From Micromonospora yangpuensis (GTDB lineage: Bacteria > Actinomycetota > Actinomycetes > Mycobacteriales > Micromonosporaceae): DNA of 64,000 bases. Shown one piece after another: positions 17,711 through 25,906 of this stretch (positions are counted from its first letter, which is position 1; each line of letters starts with the position of its first letter). The position numbers and the translations under genes were made by a program. The notes under the pieces are model-generated. The model had not been told where the DNA came from and did not search any database. It was given only the letters and a program-made list of their open reading frames with translations. The stretch is from the NCBI RefSeq assembly GCF_900091615.1, contig NZ_FMIA01000002.1:3472001-3536000 (forward strand). Reading direction: 5' to 3'.

Positions 17711-18405
17711 CCACCGAGGTCACCGGTGCGGTGGTGACGTCGGCACAGCACCTGGTAGCGCACCTGCCCGGTGGGCACCGTGTCACCGATGACGACCTGC
17801 GCACCGGAGCGCACCACCTCACCGTCGACGACCCGGGCGTTGAGCAGCCCCTCCCGACCACACCAGCACAGCACCTCGACCTGGATCCGGGCCACCTTGT
17901 CGGCCAGTTCGAACAGCCGCTGCGCGGCCGGGAACAGACACGACCGGAAGTCGGTGGCCAGACCGAAGGCGTACACGTCGACGTCGTACCGGTCGACCAG
18001 CTCGGCCATCTGCTCGACGTGCGCCACCTCGTAGAAGCTGGCCTCGTCGCAGATCAGGTAGTCCACCCGTACCCCGTCGTCGCGGGCCTGACGCACCAGC
18101 GTGCGCAGGTCGAGGGTGTCGGTGACCTCGATGGCGGTGTGCGCCAGGCCGATGCGGGTGGTGACCTGCGGACCCAACGACCTGTCGATGCGGGTGGTGA
18201 CCAGACCCCGGCGGCCCTGCCGGGCGTGGTTGTAGTTCATCTGCAACGCCATCGTGGACTTGCCGCAGTCCATCGGCCCCCAGAAGAACGTCAGCGCCGC
18301 GGCGTGCCGTGGACGGCCGTCGGCACCCCGCCCACCGGGGTCGCCGACCGAGCCGGACAGCCCTCGGGCCAGGCAGGTCGGTGCGGTGGCGGCGTCGTCG
18401 GTCAC
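17704..18405 (-). CDS. tdk: Thymidine kinase
   Basis: This is a 233-residue type II thymidine kinase, the salvage enzyme that makes dTMP from thymidine and ATP. Walker A reads GPMDCGKST, the Walker B/catalytic segment is DYLICDEASFYEV, and the lasso region has VYAFGLATDFRSCLFPAAQRLFELAD. The zinc-binding Cys set is partly visible (CWCGREGLLNAR ... LCRRHH). The N-terminal 35 residues preceding LTFFWGPMD are an extension. The GTG at 18405 is the start. Confidence 0.93.
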   Translation of the reverse strand: MTDDAATAPTCLARGLSGSVGDPGGRGADGRPRHAAALTFFWGPMDCGKSTMALQMNYNHARQGRRGLVTTRIDRSLGPQVTTRIGLAHTAIEVTDTLDLRTLVRQARDDGVRVDYLICDEASFYEVAHVEQMAELVDRYDVDVYAFGLATDFRSCLFPAAQRLFELADKVARIQVEVLCWCGREGLLNARVVDGEVVRSGAQVVIGDTVPTGQVRYQVLCRRHHRTGDLGGQ

Positions 18406-18450
18406 GGTCGGGCAGCCTAGCTCATCGACGCATGCGGATCGTTCGGGTCG

Positions 18451-19830
18451 TCACAGCACCCGGGGCGGGGTGTTGCCGGCGGCCAGGATCGCCCGACGCA
18501 CCGGCACCGCGGCCAGCAGCGCGAACCCGACCACGAAGAAGATCAGCAGGGAGACCAGACCCACCCGGTAGGAGTTGGTGAGCTGGAACACCAGCCCGAA
18601 GGCCAACGGACCCAACCAACTGGTGCCCTTGTCGCTGATCTCGTAGAAGCCGTAGTACTCGCCCTCCTTGCCGGCCGGGATGAGCTGACTGAACAACGAC
18701 CGGCTCAACGCCTGACTGCCGCCCAGGACCAGACCGATCGCCGCACCGAGGACCATGAACGGCACCGGCGCCTCGGCGGGCAACCAGAACGCGCCGAGGA
18801 TCACCCCGGTCCACAGCACCAGGCTCAGCAGGATCGTCTTCCACGCCCCGATCCGCCCGGCCAATGCCCCCAGCAGCAACGCCCCACCGAAGGCCAGGAA
18901 CTGCACCAGCAGGATCGTCACGATCAGGGTGCCCTGGTCCAGCCGCAGCTCCTCGGTGCCGTACTGGCTGGCCAGGGCGATCACCGTCTGGATGCCGTCG
19001 TTGTAGACCAGGAACGCCAGCAGGAAGAACAGCGTCAACGGGTACGCCCTGATCTGGCGCAGCGTACGACCCAACTGCCGGAACCCGTCGGTGACCGGGT
19101 TACCGCCGGCCAGGGCCCCCGCGCTCGGGTGCTCGCGCAGCCAGCGCAGCGGCAGCAGGGTGAACGCCGCCCACCACAGCCCGGCCGACACGATCGAGGC
19201 CCGGGCCAGGTCCAGGGTCCGCTGGTCGTCACCGTCGCGGCTGAACATCATCACCACGACCAGGTTCAACGCCAGCAGCAACCCACCACCGAGATAACCC
19301 AACGCCCAGCCCCGGCTGGAGATCGCGTCCCGCTCGTCCGGGCCACCCAACTGCGGCAGGAACGAGTTGTACACCACCACCCCGGCACCGAAGGCGATGT
19401 TGGCGACCACGAACAGGGCGCCGCCGAGCAGGTACCGGTCGCCGGTGACGAAGACCATCGCGACGGTGGCGGCCGCGCCGGTGAACGCCGCGGCACCCAG
19501 CAGCCGCTTCTTGTGCGCCGACCGGTCGGCGATCGCGCCGACGACCGGCAGCACGAACACGGTCAACAACACCGACAACGACACCAGGTACGGAAAGTAC
19601 GACCCGGCGGCCACCTTGATCCCCAACGGGTACACGTACCCGGTGCAGTCCGGCGCACCCAACGCGCACCCGGCGGCCTGCTTCGCCACCGTGGTCAGGA
19701 ACGGGCCGAGGAAGACCGTCAACACGGTGGTGGAGAACGCCGACATGGCCCAGTCGTAGAGGTACCAGCCGCTGCGTTCCCGGCGGGTGCTGGCCGGCTC
19801 GCACCGGCTGGGGGTGACCGTCTCGGCCAT
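18451..19830 (-). CDS. MFS transporter, UMF1 (Atg22-like) family
   Basis: This is a 459-residue membrane protein with about twelve segments. The start RSGWYLYDWAMSAFSTTVLT and the loop GAIADRSAHKKRLLG are typical of the UMF1 family, related to vacuolar Atg22 effluxers. The second half carries LGGSQALSRSLFSQLIPAGK and EYYGFYEISDKGTSWLGP, which are strongly conserved in the group. The substrate is unknown. The ATG at 19830 follows a GGAG-like site. Confidence 0.92.
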   Translation of the reverse strand: MAETVTPSRCEPASTRRERSGWYLYDWAMSAFSTTVLTVFLGPFLTTVAKQAAGCALGAPDCTGYVYPLGIKVAAGSYFPYLVSLSVLLTVFVLPVVGAIADRSAHKKRLLGAAAFTGAAATVAMVFVTGDRYLLGGALFVVANIAFGAGVVVYNSFLPQLGGPDERDAISSRGWALGYLGGGLLLALNLVVVMMFSRDGDDQRTLDLARASIVSAGLWWAAFTLLPLRWLREHPSAGALAGGNPVTDGFRQLGRTLRQIRAYPLTLFFLLAFLVYNDGIQTVIALASQYGTEELRLDQGTLIVTILLVQFLAFGGALLLGALAGRIGAWKTILLSLVLWTGVILGAFWLPAEAPVPFMVLGAAIGLVLGGSQALSRSLFSQLIPAGKEGEYYGFYEISDKGTSWLGPLAFGLVFQLTNSYRVGLVSLLIFFVVGFALLAAVPVRRAILAAGNTPPRVL

Positions 19831-19855
19831 CGGTCTCCTCGGTTCTCTGTGTGGT

Positions 19856-20635
19856 TCAGCGGGCGCGCGGACGGTACCGGTGGGTGCGGCTGGTGTCGAC
19901 CGGCCGGCTGGGATCGACGTGCCGCGGGCCCTCGGGCTCGTCGCGGCGCAACGGCACCAGCGCGTCGGTGATCGCGTCGATGATCCGGTCGGTGGCGCGC
20001 CGGGCCGCGCCGGGGGAGTCGGCGGGCAGGTCCGCCAGCGCCACCGCGGGCCCGAAGTGCACCCGGATCACCGGCCGGCGCCACAGCGCCCGGGTGATGC
20101 CCCGCAGCACCGCCCCGGCGGTGGTGCGGTAGGGCAGCACCTCGTGGGAGCCCCACTGGGCGACCGGCACCACCGGCGCACCGCTGGCCAGGGCGAGCCG
20201 GGCGGTGCCGGTCTTGCCGCGTTCGGGCCACAGGTGCGGGTCCAGGCCGATGCGCCCCTCCGGGTAGACCAGCACCGCCGAGTCGCTGGCCGCCTCGGCG
20301 GCGGCCACCAGGGCCCGGCTGACCGCGGCGGTGCCCCGGTCGACCCGGATGTGTCCGGCGTGGCGCATCGCCGCGCCCAGCAGGGGAGCGCGGAACAGCC
20401 CGCCGGTTGCCATGAACCGGGGGGCGACCCCCCGGGCGCGGCAGGCCGCGGCCAGCACGATCGGGTCGAACGGGTTGATGTGGTTGGCGGCCAGGATCAG
20501 CGGCCCCCGCCGCCACGACTCGGGTACGTCGCCGGTGACCCGCAGCCGGGCGAGCAGGGCCACGACGCAGCGGGCGAGCAGCAGCGCGGCCCGCCACAGC
20601 AGGGGCGGGCGCCAGGGGGAGTGCGGGGTGTCCAT
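19856..20635 (-). CDS. 1-acyl-sn-glycerol-3-phosphate acyltransferase (PlsC-like)
   Basis: This 259-residue acyltransferase would transfer acyl groups to lysophosphatidic acid in membrane lipid synthesis. The catalytic H-x4-D motif is NHINPFD, block II includes RFMATGGLFRAPLLG, and block III reads VYPEGRIGLD. A hydrophobic N-terminal helix (LLWRAALLLARCVVALLARL) likely binds the membrane. The ATG at 20635 is divergent from cydA. The upstream UMF1 gene lies 25 bases past its stop on the same strand, so the two may be co-transcribed. Confidence 0.92.
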   Translation of the reverse strand: MDTPHSPWRPPLLWRAALLLARCVVALLARLRVTGDVPESWRRGPLILAANHINPFDPIVLAAACRARGVAPRFMATGGLFRAPLLGAAMRHAGHIRVDRGTAAVSRALVAAAEAASDSAVLVYPEGRIGLDPHLWPERGKTGTARLALASGAPVVPVAQWGSHEVLPYRTTAGAVLRGITRALWRRPVIRVHFGPAVALADLPADSPGAARRATDRIIDAITDALVPLRRDEPEGPRHVDPSRPVDTSRTHRYRPRAR

Positions 20636-20779
20636 CAGCGCTCGATGCTGCCATGTCGAGGCACGCGGTGGGCTCGGCCGGTCGTCCGACGTTCACCGGC
20701 GCCGGCCGTAGGTGATCAAGGTCATTGGTCCCGGTCGGGTTCGGGACCTCCGCCCCTGCCCAGACTTCTACGACGGCAG

Positions 20780-20805
20780 GTAGTATTTACTACGTCCTGT
20801 AGTAA
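20780..20805. promoter_or_regulatory. GTAGTA/TACTAC operator cluster upstream of cydAB
   Basis: Three alternating elements occur: GTAGTA at 20780, TACTAC at 20788 and GTAGTA at 20799. They form GTAGTA-TT-TACTAC and the perfect inverted repeat TTACTAC-N5-GTAGTAA (20787-20805). TACTA/TAGTA half sites are typical of BlaI/MecI/CopY-family repressors. The cluster sits 19 bases before the cydA start, in the plsC-cydA divergent gap. Confidence 0.65.
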
Positions 20806-20823
20806 GCAGACCTGGGGGTCCTG

Positions 20824-22239
20824 GTGGACGCGTTGGACGTCGCCCGCTGGCAGTTCGGTGTCACCACCGTCTACCACTTTCTCTTCGTACCACTGACCAT
20901 CGGACTCTCCGTCCTGGTCGCCATCCTGCAGACCCTCTGGCACCGCACCGGCAACGAAAAATACCTCAAACTCACCAAGTTCTACGGCAAACTCTTCCTC
21001 ATCAACTTCGCCATGGGCGTCGTCACCGGCATCGTGCAGGAATTCCAGTTCGGCATGAACTGGAGCGACTACTCCCGCTTCGTCGGCGACATCTTCGGCG
21101 CCCCCCTGGCCATCGAAGCCCTCGTCGCCTTCTTCCTCGAATCCACCTTCATCGGCCTGTGGATCTTCGGCTGGGACCGCCTACCCCGACGCCTGCACCT
21201 GGCCAGCATCTGGGCCGCCGCCATCGGCAGCAACCTCAGCGCCTACTTCATCCTCGCCGCCAACTCCTGGATGCAGAACCCCGTCGGCTACCGCATCAAC
21301 CCCGACACCGGCCGCGCCGAACTCACCGACTTCGTCGCCGTCCTGACCAACAAGGTCGCCCTCATCACCTTCCCCCACACCATCGCCGGCAGCTTCCTCG
21401 TCGCCGGCAGCCTGCTCGTCGCCGTCGCCGTCTGGCACCTGGTGCGCCGCCCGGACAACCCCGACACCCCGGCCTACCGCTTCGCCGCCAAGATGGGCGC
21501 CCTGGTCGCCCTGATCTCCACCGCCGGGCTCCTGGTCACCGGCGACATCCAGAGCAAGATCATGACCGAGGTGCAGCCCATGAAGATGGCCGCCGCCGAA
21601 GGCCTCTACACCACCGAAAGCCCCGCCGCCTTCTCCGTACTCACCGTCGGCAGCCTCGACGGCAGCCGGGAGGTCTTCGCCCTGAAGATCCCCCACCTGC
21701 TCTCCTTCCTCAGCACCGGGGACCCCGACGGCACCGTCCACGGCATCAACGACCTCCAGGCCCAGTACGCCGCCCAGTACGGCCCCGGCAACTACGCCCC
21801 GATCATCCCCGTCGCCTACTGGAGCTTCCGCTTCATGATCGGGTTCGGGCTCGCCGCCGCCGCCATCGCCCTCTGGGTGCTCTGGGCCCAGCGCCGAGGC
21901 CGCACCCCACGCAGCCGGTGGCTGCTGCGCGCCGCCGTGATCATGCCGATCCTGCCCCTGCTGGCCAACTCCTTCGGCTGGATCTTCACCGAGATGGGCC
22001 GTCAACCCTGGATCGTCTTCGGGGAGATGCTCACCCGCGACGGGGTATCCCGCAGCGTCAGCCTCGCCGAGGTCCTCACCAGCTTCGCCGCCTTCACCCT
22101 CATCTACGCCACCCTCGCCGTCATCGAGGTCAAGCTCCTGCTCCGCTACGCCAGAGCCGGCGTACCCGAGATCACCGAACCACCCGACACCCACGACACC
22201 GACGACGACACCGACCGCCCCCTCGCCTTCGCCTACTGA
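20824..22239 (+). CDS. cydA: Cytochrome bd quinol oxidase subunit I
   Basis: This 471-residue membrane subunit carries hemes b558, b595 and d and oxidises quinol while reducing O2. The N-terminus ARWQFGVTTVYHFLFVPLTIG contains the heme-ligand His and is diagnostic. The heme b558 His and Met region (IPHLLSFLSTGD, VQPMKMAAAEGL) and GWIFTEMGRQPW near the C-terminus are intact. The Q-loop is of the short type. The GTG at 20824 follows CTGGGGGTCCTG. cydB starts 15 bases after its stop. No cydDC genes are nearby. Confidence 0.96.
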   Translation: MDALDVARWQFGVTTVYHFLFVPLTIGLSVLVAILQTLWHRTGNEKYLKLTKFYGKLFLINFAMGVVTGIVQEFQFGMNWSDYSRFVGDIFGAPLAIEALVAFFLESTFIGLWIFGWDRLPRRLHLASIWAAAIGSNLSAYFILAANSWMQNPVGYRINPDTGRAELTDFVAVLTNKVALITFPHTIAGSFLVAGSLLVAVAVWHLVRRPDNPDTPAYRFAAKMGALVALISTAGLLVTGDIQSKIMTEVQPMKMAAAEGLYTTESPAAFSVLTVGSLDGSREVFALKIPHLLSFLSTGDPDGTVHGINDLQAQYAAQYGPGNYAPIIPVAYWSFRFMIGFGLAAAAIALWVLWAQRRGRTPRSRWLLRAAVIMPILPLLANSFGWIFTEMGRQPWIVFGEMLTRDGVSRSVSLAEVLTSFAAFTLIYATLAVIEVKLLLRYARAGVPEITEPPDTHDTDDDTDRPLAFAY

Positions 22240-22254
22240 CCCCGGAGCCCCACC

Positions 22255-23253
22255 GTGGACCTCACCACCGTCTGGTTTCTCCTCATCGCCGTACTCTTCA
22301 CCGGCTACTTCATCCTCGAAGGCTTCGACTTCGGCGTCGGCATGCTGCTGCCCGTCCTCGGCCGCGACGACCGCGAACGCCGAGTCATGATCAACACCAT
22401 CGGGCCCGTCTGGGACGGCAACGAGGTCTGGCTCATCACCGCCGCCGGCGCCATGTTCGCCGCCTTCCCCGAGTGGTACGCCACCCTCTTCTCCGGCTTC
22501 TACCTACCCCTACTGCTGATCCTGCTGGCCCTGATCGCCCGGGGGGTCGCCTTCGAATACCGCCACAAGCGCCCCGAGGCCGCCTGGAAACACCGCTGGG
22601 ACACCGCCATCACCCTCGGCTCCCTCATCCCCGCGATCCTCTGGGGAATCACCTTCGCCAACATCCTGCGCGGCGTACCCCTGGACGCCGACCACGAATA
22701 CATCGGCGGCCTGCTTGACCTGCTGAACCCCTACGCCCTACTCGGCGGCACCACCACCGCCGCCCTCTTCCTCACCCACGGCGCCGTCTTCATCGCCCTC
22801 AAAACCGTCGGCGACATCCGCCACCGCGCCCGCCGACTCGCCACCCGGCTCGCCATCGGCACCGCCGGACTCGCCATCACCTTCCTCACCTGGACCCTCA
22901 CCATCCGCTCCAGCACCACCGCCGTCATCCTCGCCGTGGCCGCCACCCTCGCCCTACTCGCCGGACTCGCCGCCGCCCACGCCCACCGCGAAGGCCGGGC
23001 CTTCACCGGCACCGCCCTGGCCATCGGCCTCACCGTCGCCACCCTCTTCGCCGCACTCTTCCCCAACGTGCTGCCCTCCACCGCCGACCCCACCGGCACC
23101 CTCACCGCCACCAACGCCGCCTCCACCGGCTACACCCTGACGATCATGACCTGGGTCGCCGTCCTGTTCACCCCGATCGTCCTGGCCTACCAGGGCTGGA
23201 CCTACTGGGTCTTCCGCAAACGCATCGGCGTCGCCCACATCCCACCCCACTGA
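22255..23253 (+). CDS. cydB: Cytochrome bd quinol oxidase subunit II
   Basis: This is a 332-residue partner of CydA with about nine membrane helices. Hallmarks are YFILEGFDFGVGMLLP and NTIGPVWDGNEVWLITAAGA near the N-terminus and AYQGWTYWVFRKRI at the end. It has a GTG start at 22255 with CCCCGGAG upstream. It is co-transcribed with cydA and would give a high-affinity terminal oxidase for low oxygen. Confidence 0.96.
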   Translation: MDLTTVWFLLIAVLFTGYFILEGFDFGVGMLLPVLGRDDRERRVMINTIGPVWDGNEVWLITAAGAMFAAFPEWYATLFSGFYLPLLLILLALIARGVAFEYRHKRPEAAWKHRWDTAITLGSLIPAILWGITFANILRGVPLDADHEYIGGLLDLLNPYALLGGTTTAALFLTHGAVFIALKTVGDIRHRARRLATRLAIGTAGLAITFLTWTLTIRSSTTAVILAVAATLALLAGLAAAHAHREGRAFTGTALAIGLTVATLFAALFPNVLPSTADPTGTLTATNAASTGYTLTIMTWVAVLFTPIVLAYQGWTYWVFRKRIGVAHIPPH

Positions 23254-23291
23254 CCCCGCCAGGCGTCGACACCCACCGCTAGCCTTCGCCC

Positions 23292-23756
23292 ATGAACCAC
23301 ACCTACCAGACCACCGTCACCTGGACCGGAAACCTCGGCACCGGCACCAACGGCTACCGCACCTACCGCCGCGACCACGACATCACCACCGACGGCCGCC
23401 CACCCATCCCCGGCAGCTCCGACCCCACCTTCCGCGGCGACCCCACCCGCTGGAACCCCGAACAACTCCTCCTCGCCGCCCTCTCCCAATGCCACATGCT
23501 CGCCTACCTGCACCTCTGCGCCGACAACGGCATCGTCGTCACCCACTACACCGACCACGCCACCGGCACCATGACCACCGACCGCACCGGAAACGGCCAC
23601 TTCACCGAGGCCACCCTCCACCCCCACGTCACCATCACCCACACCACCGACACCACCACCGCCACCGCCCTGCACGACGAAGCCCACCGCCTCTGCTTCA
23701 TCGCCAACTCCGTCAACTTCCCCGTCCACCACCACCCCACCACCCACACCACCTGA
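23292..23756 (+). CDS. OsmC/Ohr-family peroxidase-like protein
   Basis: This is a 154-residue protein of the OsmC fold. The two reactive-type Cys are seen in LAALSQCHMLAYLHLC and HRLCFIANSVNFPV, the arrangement used for organic hydroperoxide reduction. The N-terminus YQTTVTWTGNLGTGT is a typical first strand. It is unusually rich in Thr and His because this stretch of the plus strand is very C-rich. It lies 38 bases downstream of cydB on the same strand and may share its transcript. Confidence 0.9.
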   Translation: MNHTYQTTVTWTGNLGTGTNGYRTYRRDHDITTDGRPPIPGSSDPTFRGDPTRWNPEQLLLAALSQCHMLAYLHLCADNGIVVTHYTDHATGTMTTDRTGNGHFTEATLHPHVTITHTTDTTTATALHDEAHRLCFIANSVNFPVHHHPTTHTT

Positions 23757-23805
23757 CACGACGAAGCCCGGGACAACACGCCCCGGGCCCCGCCACACCC
23801 TCAAC

Positions 23806-24510
23806 TCAACCCGCCTCGCGCAACTCCGCCAACCGGGCCTCGATCTCGGCCAACTCCGCCCGCAACTTCTCCGCCTGCTGCTCGGCCTCCGACCGCTCCG
23901 CCGACAGAATCTGCTCCACCGCCTCCTGCACCCCCGGCACATCCACCAACGCCACCATCCGCAACGCCTCCGCCGGCTTCACCACGTACGGCTTCGCCAA
24001 CGACTTGCTGCCCTGCTGCGCCGCCACCGTCCACTCACCATCGGCATACGCCAACGTCACCGTCAGCCCCGTCGGCGCCTTCGCCTTCACCGCCTTCACC
24101 GGCCGACGCGCCGGCTTCGCCGCCTCCACCACCGGCGACTGCGGCTCCTCCCGCCGCTGCCGGGGCGGCTGCTGATCCAACACGAACTCCGGCTCGACCA
24201 CCGCAGCCACCACCGCCTCCGCCTCCGGTTCAGCCTCGGCCTCCGCCTTCGGCTCCGCCACCCGACGCCCCGCACCCCGCGGCGCCACCGCCACGTCGGC
24301 AGGGGAGAAGGGCAACTCGTCCCGCCCGAAGCGCACCACCACGAACTCGTCCGACACCGCCGGATCGGTCAACTCCACCACCTGGCCCACCTGACCGGCG
24401 ATCTGACCCGCCGACGCGGTGAACACCACCTTCGGCTTCCGCCCCGCCGCCAACGCCTCCCGGATGCCCTGCACCTCGTCAGTGGACAAACCCTGGCCCG
24501 CAGCACCCAT
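23806..24510 (-). CDS. Actinobacterial hypothetical protein (DUF6319-like)
   Basis: This is a 234-residue protein I do not recognise with certainty. Residues 1-75 look like a small folded domain (STDEVQGIREALAAGRKPKV ... FVVVRFGRDELPFSPADVAV). A low-complexity Glu/Ala/Pro linker follows (PKAEAEAEPEAEAVVAAVVE), then a basic segment (KPARRPVKAVKAKAPTG), a second small domain (LTVTLAYADGEWTVAAQQGS) and a coiled-coil end (AERSEAEQQAEKLRAELAEI). The ATG at 24510 has GGAAGAGG upstream; the longer reading frame beyond it is noncoding shadow. It is conserved-looking and probably cytoplasmic. Confidence 0.8.
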   Translation of the reverse strand: MGAAGQGLSTDEVQGIREALAAGRKPKVVFTASAGQIAGQVGQVVELTDPAVSDEFVVVRFGRDELPFSPADVAVAPRGAGRRVAEPKAEAEAEPEAEAVVAAVVEPEFVLDQQPPRQRREEPQSPVVEAAKPARRPVKAVKAKAPTGLTVTLAYADGEWTVAAQQGSKSLAKPYVVKPAEALRMVALVDVPGVQEAVEQILSAERSEAEQQAEKLRAELAEIEARLAELREAG

Positions 24511-24630
24511 CAGCAACCTCTTCCGTACACCTGTCTGAACCCTGCCTTGATACCAGCCCACTGCGACACCGGACCCGGCGGGACCACCACGCGCTACATT
24601 GGCCTCCCACCACACCGCAGGAGCACAACC

Positions 24631-25359
24631 GTGGCACCCGTCACCGTCATCACCGGCGGCAGCCGAGGCATCGGCGCCGCCACCGCCCGCCGACTCGCCC
24701 ACCAGGGCCACGACATCGCCTTCTGCTACCGCCGCGACCACCACTCCGCCCGACAGGTCCTGGCCGACATCCACGCCACCGGCCGACGCGGCATCGCCCT
24801 GGCCGTCGACACCACCGACCCCGACCAGGTCACCGGCCTCTTCGACGCCGCCGCCGACCTCGGCGACCTCACCGGCCTGGTCAACAACGCCGGCGTCACC
24901 AGCCCCATCGGCCCCATCACCGACCTGCGCGTCGACGACCTGCGCACCGTCGTCGAGGTCAACCTCGTCGGCTACGTCCTCTGCGCCCAACAGGCCGCCC
25001 GCCGCATGAACACCGGCGGTGCCGTCGTCAACGTCTCCTCCGCCGCCGCCACCCTCGGCGGCCCGGGGGAGTACATCCACTACGCCGCCGTCAAAGCCGC
25101 CACCGACACCCTCACCATCGGCCTCGCCAAGGAACTCGCCCCCCGCGGCATCCGGGTCAACGCCGTCGCCCCCGGCATCATCCGCACCGACATCCACGCC
25201 GTCTCCGGCATGCCCGACCGCCCCGAGCGCGCCGCCGACCGCATCCCGCTGGGCCGCGCCGGCGACGCCACCGAGGTCGCCGGCGCCATCGCCTTCCTGC
25301 TCGGCCCGGACGCCTCGTACACCACCGGCGCCGTGCTGCGTGTCGCCGGCGGCCTGTGA
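24631..25359 (+). CDS. Short-chain dehydrogenase/reductase (FabG-like)
   Basis: This 242-residue NAD(P)-dependent oxidoreductase has the Rossmann motif ITGGSRGIGAATA, the NNAG motif LVNNAGVTSP, the catalytic Ser in VNVSSAAATLG and the Tyr/Lys pair in YAAVKAATD. The closing segment YTTGAVLRVAGGL is standard. The GTG at 24631 has CAGGAG seven bases upstream. It is monocistronic. The substrate cannot be told; 3-oxoacyl or sugar/alcohol reduction are both possible. Confidence 0.92.
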   Translation: MAPVTVITGGSRGIGAATARRLAHQGHDIAFCYRRDHHSARQVLADIHATGRRGIALAVDTTDPDQVTGLFDAAADLGDLTGLVNNAGVTSPIGPITDLRVDDLRTVVEVNLVGYVLCAQQAARRMNTGGAVVNVSSAAATLGGPGEYIHYAAVKAATDTLTIGLAKELAPRGIRVNAVAPGIIRTDIHAVSGMPDRPERAADRIPLGRAGDATEVAGAIAFLLGPDASYTTGAVLRVAGGL

Positions 25360-25898
25360 CCCGCGCCGGTCGCATCGGACATCTGCCCGACGGTTGCTCG
25401 GTGAGCCGACCCGGACACCATCGAGCCAGGTTCGATAATGCACATTATGTAAAGTTGAGCGGAAAAGGCATCCCCCGGGCCGGGGTTCGCCGGTCCTCAC
25501 GAATCCCGACCACCGGCGGAGACGACAGACCTCCGGGTGCCGTCCGAACCCGAGGCTTCGTCGGCCGCTCGCACCACGCCAGCGGCCGACGCCGGGCGCG
25601 GCAGCCACGACGTCCGTCAGCACGCCAGCGGGACCACCGGGTGCGGCCGGGCTTCGGCGCGGACGTCTGACATGGTCGGCCGTGGGCCACCGCGCCGCAG
25701 TCGCGCCCCGCGCTGGCGGGCACCCCGCCGCGCCTCAGACCGTCACGTCCGACCGAGGAGCGCGTGCCACCAGCACCGGCCGGCCCTCCGGCAGGGTCGA
25801 TCACGCTCGACGGGATCGACTCCGACCCCTGCAACGGCGGGGCCGGTCCCCTGTCGACGGTCTCCCCTTCCACATGAGAATCATGCATAATATCCCTT
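25360..25898. other. 540-base gene-free region carrying two dif-like sites
   Basis: No convincing gene lies here: the open frames have no start with a ribosome site and no recognisable domain. The region contains a dif-like site at 25428-25455 and part of a second dif-shaped palindrome at its right edge. The middle 25460-25875 shows no further signal I can name. Plus-strand composition changes from C-rich to G-rich across and just past it. Confidence 0.7.
25428..25455. other. dif: dif-like XerC/XerD recombination site
   Basis: It has the 11-6-11 architecture of dif: left arm ending CGATAA, spacer TGCACA, right arm TTATGTAAAGT. The right arm and GATAAT-n-n-n-CATTATGT core match the form known for dif in actinobacteria (GATAAT ... 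CATTATGTCAAGT) and resemble the E. coli XerD arm TTATGTTAAAT. It lies in a gene-free stretch, as expected for dif. A dif-mimicking integrated element is the alternative. Confidence 0.75.
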
Positions 25899-25906
25899 AT
25901 GCATGA
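25881..25906. repeat. Second dif-shaped palindrome over the recombinase start codon
   Basis: TCATGCATAA (25881-25890) and TTATGCATGA (25897-25906) are perfect 10-base inverted arms around the 6-base spacer TATCCC. The core GCATAA-N6-TTATGC copies the geometry of dif. It covers the ATG at 25899, so it could instead be an autoregulatory operator. CATAAT (25885-25890) could serve as a -10 box for a leaderless message. Confidence 0.7.

Noticed and set aside
20200..20640. Possible CRISPR-like or tandem repeat signal
   Set aside because: No regular repeat-spacer pattern exists in the window; similar triplets reflect codon bias only.
24511..25623. N-terminal extension of the 23806-24510 protein
   Set aside because: The extra residues are Gly/Asp/Val-rich shadow of the opposite-strand SDR gene; a good ribosome site exists at the ATG 24510.
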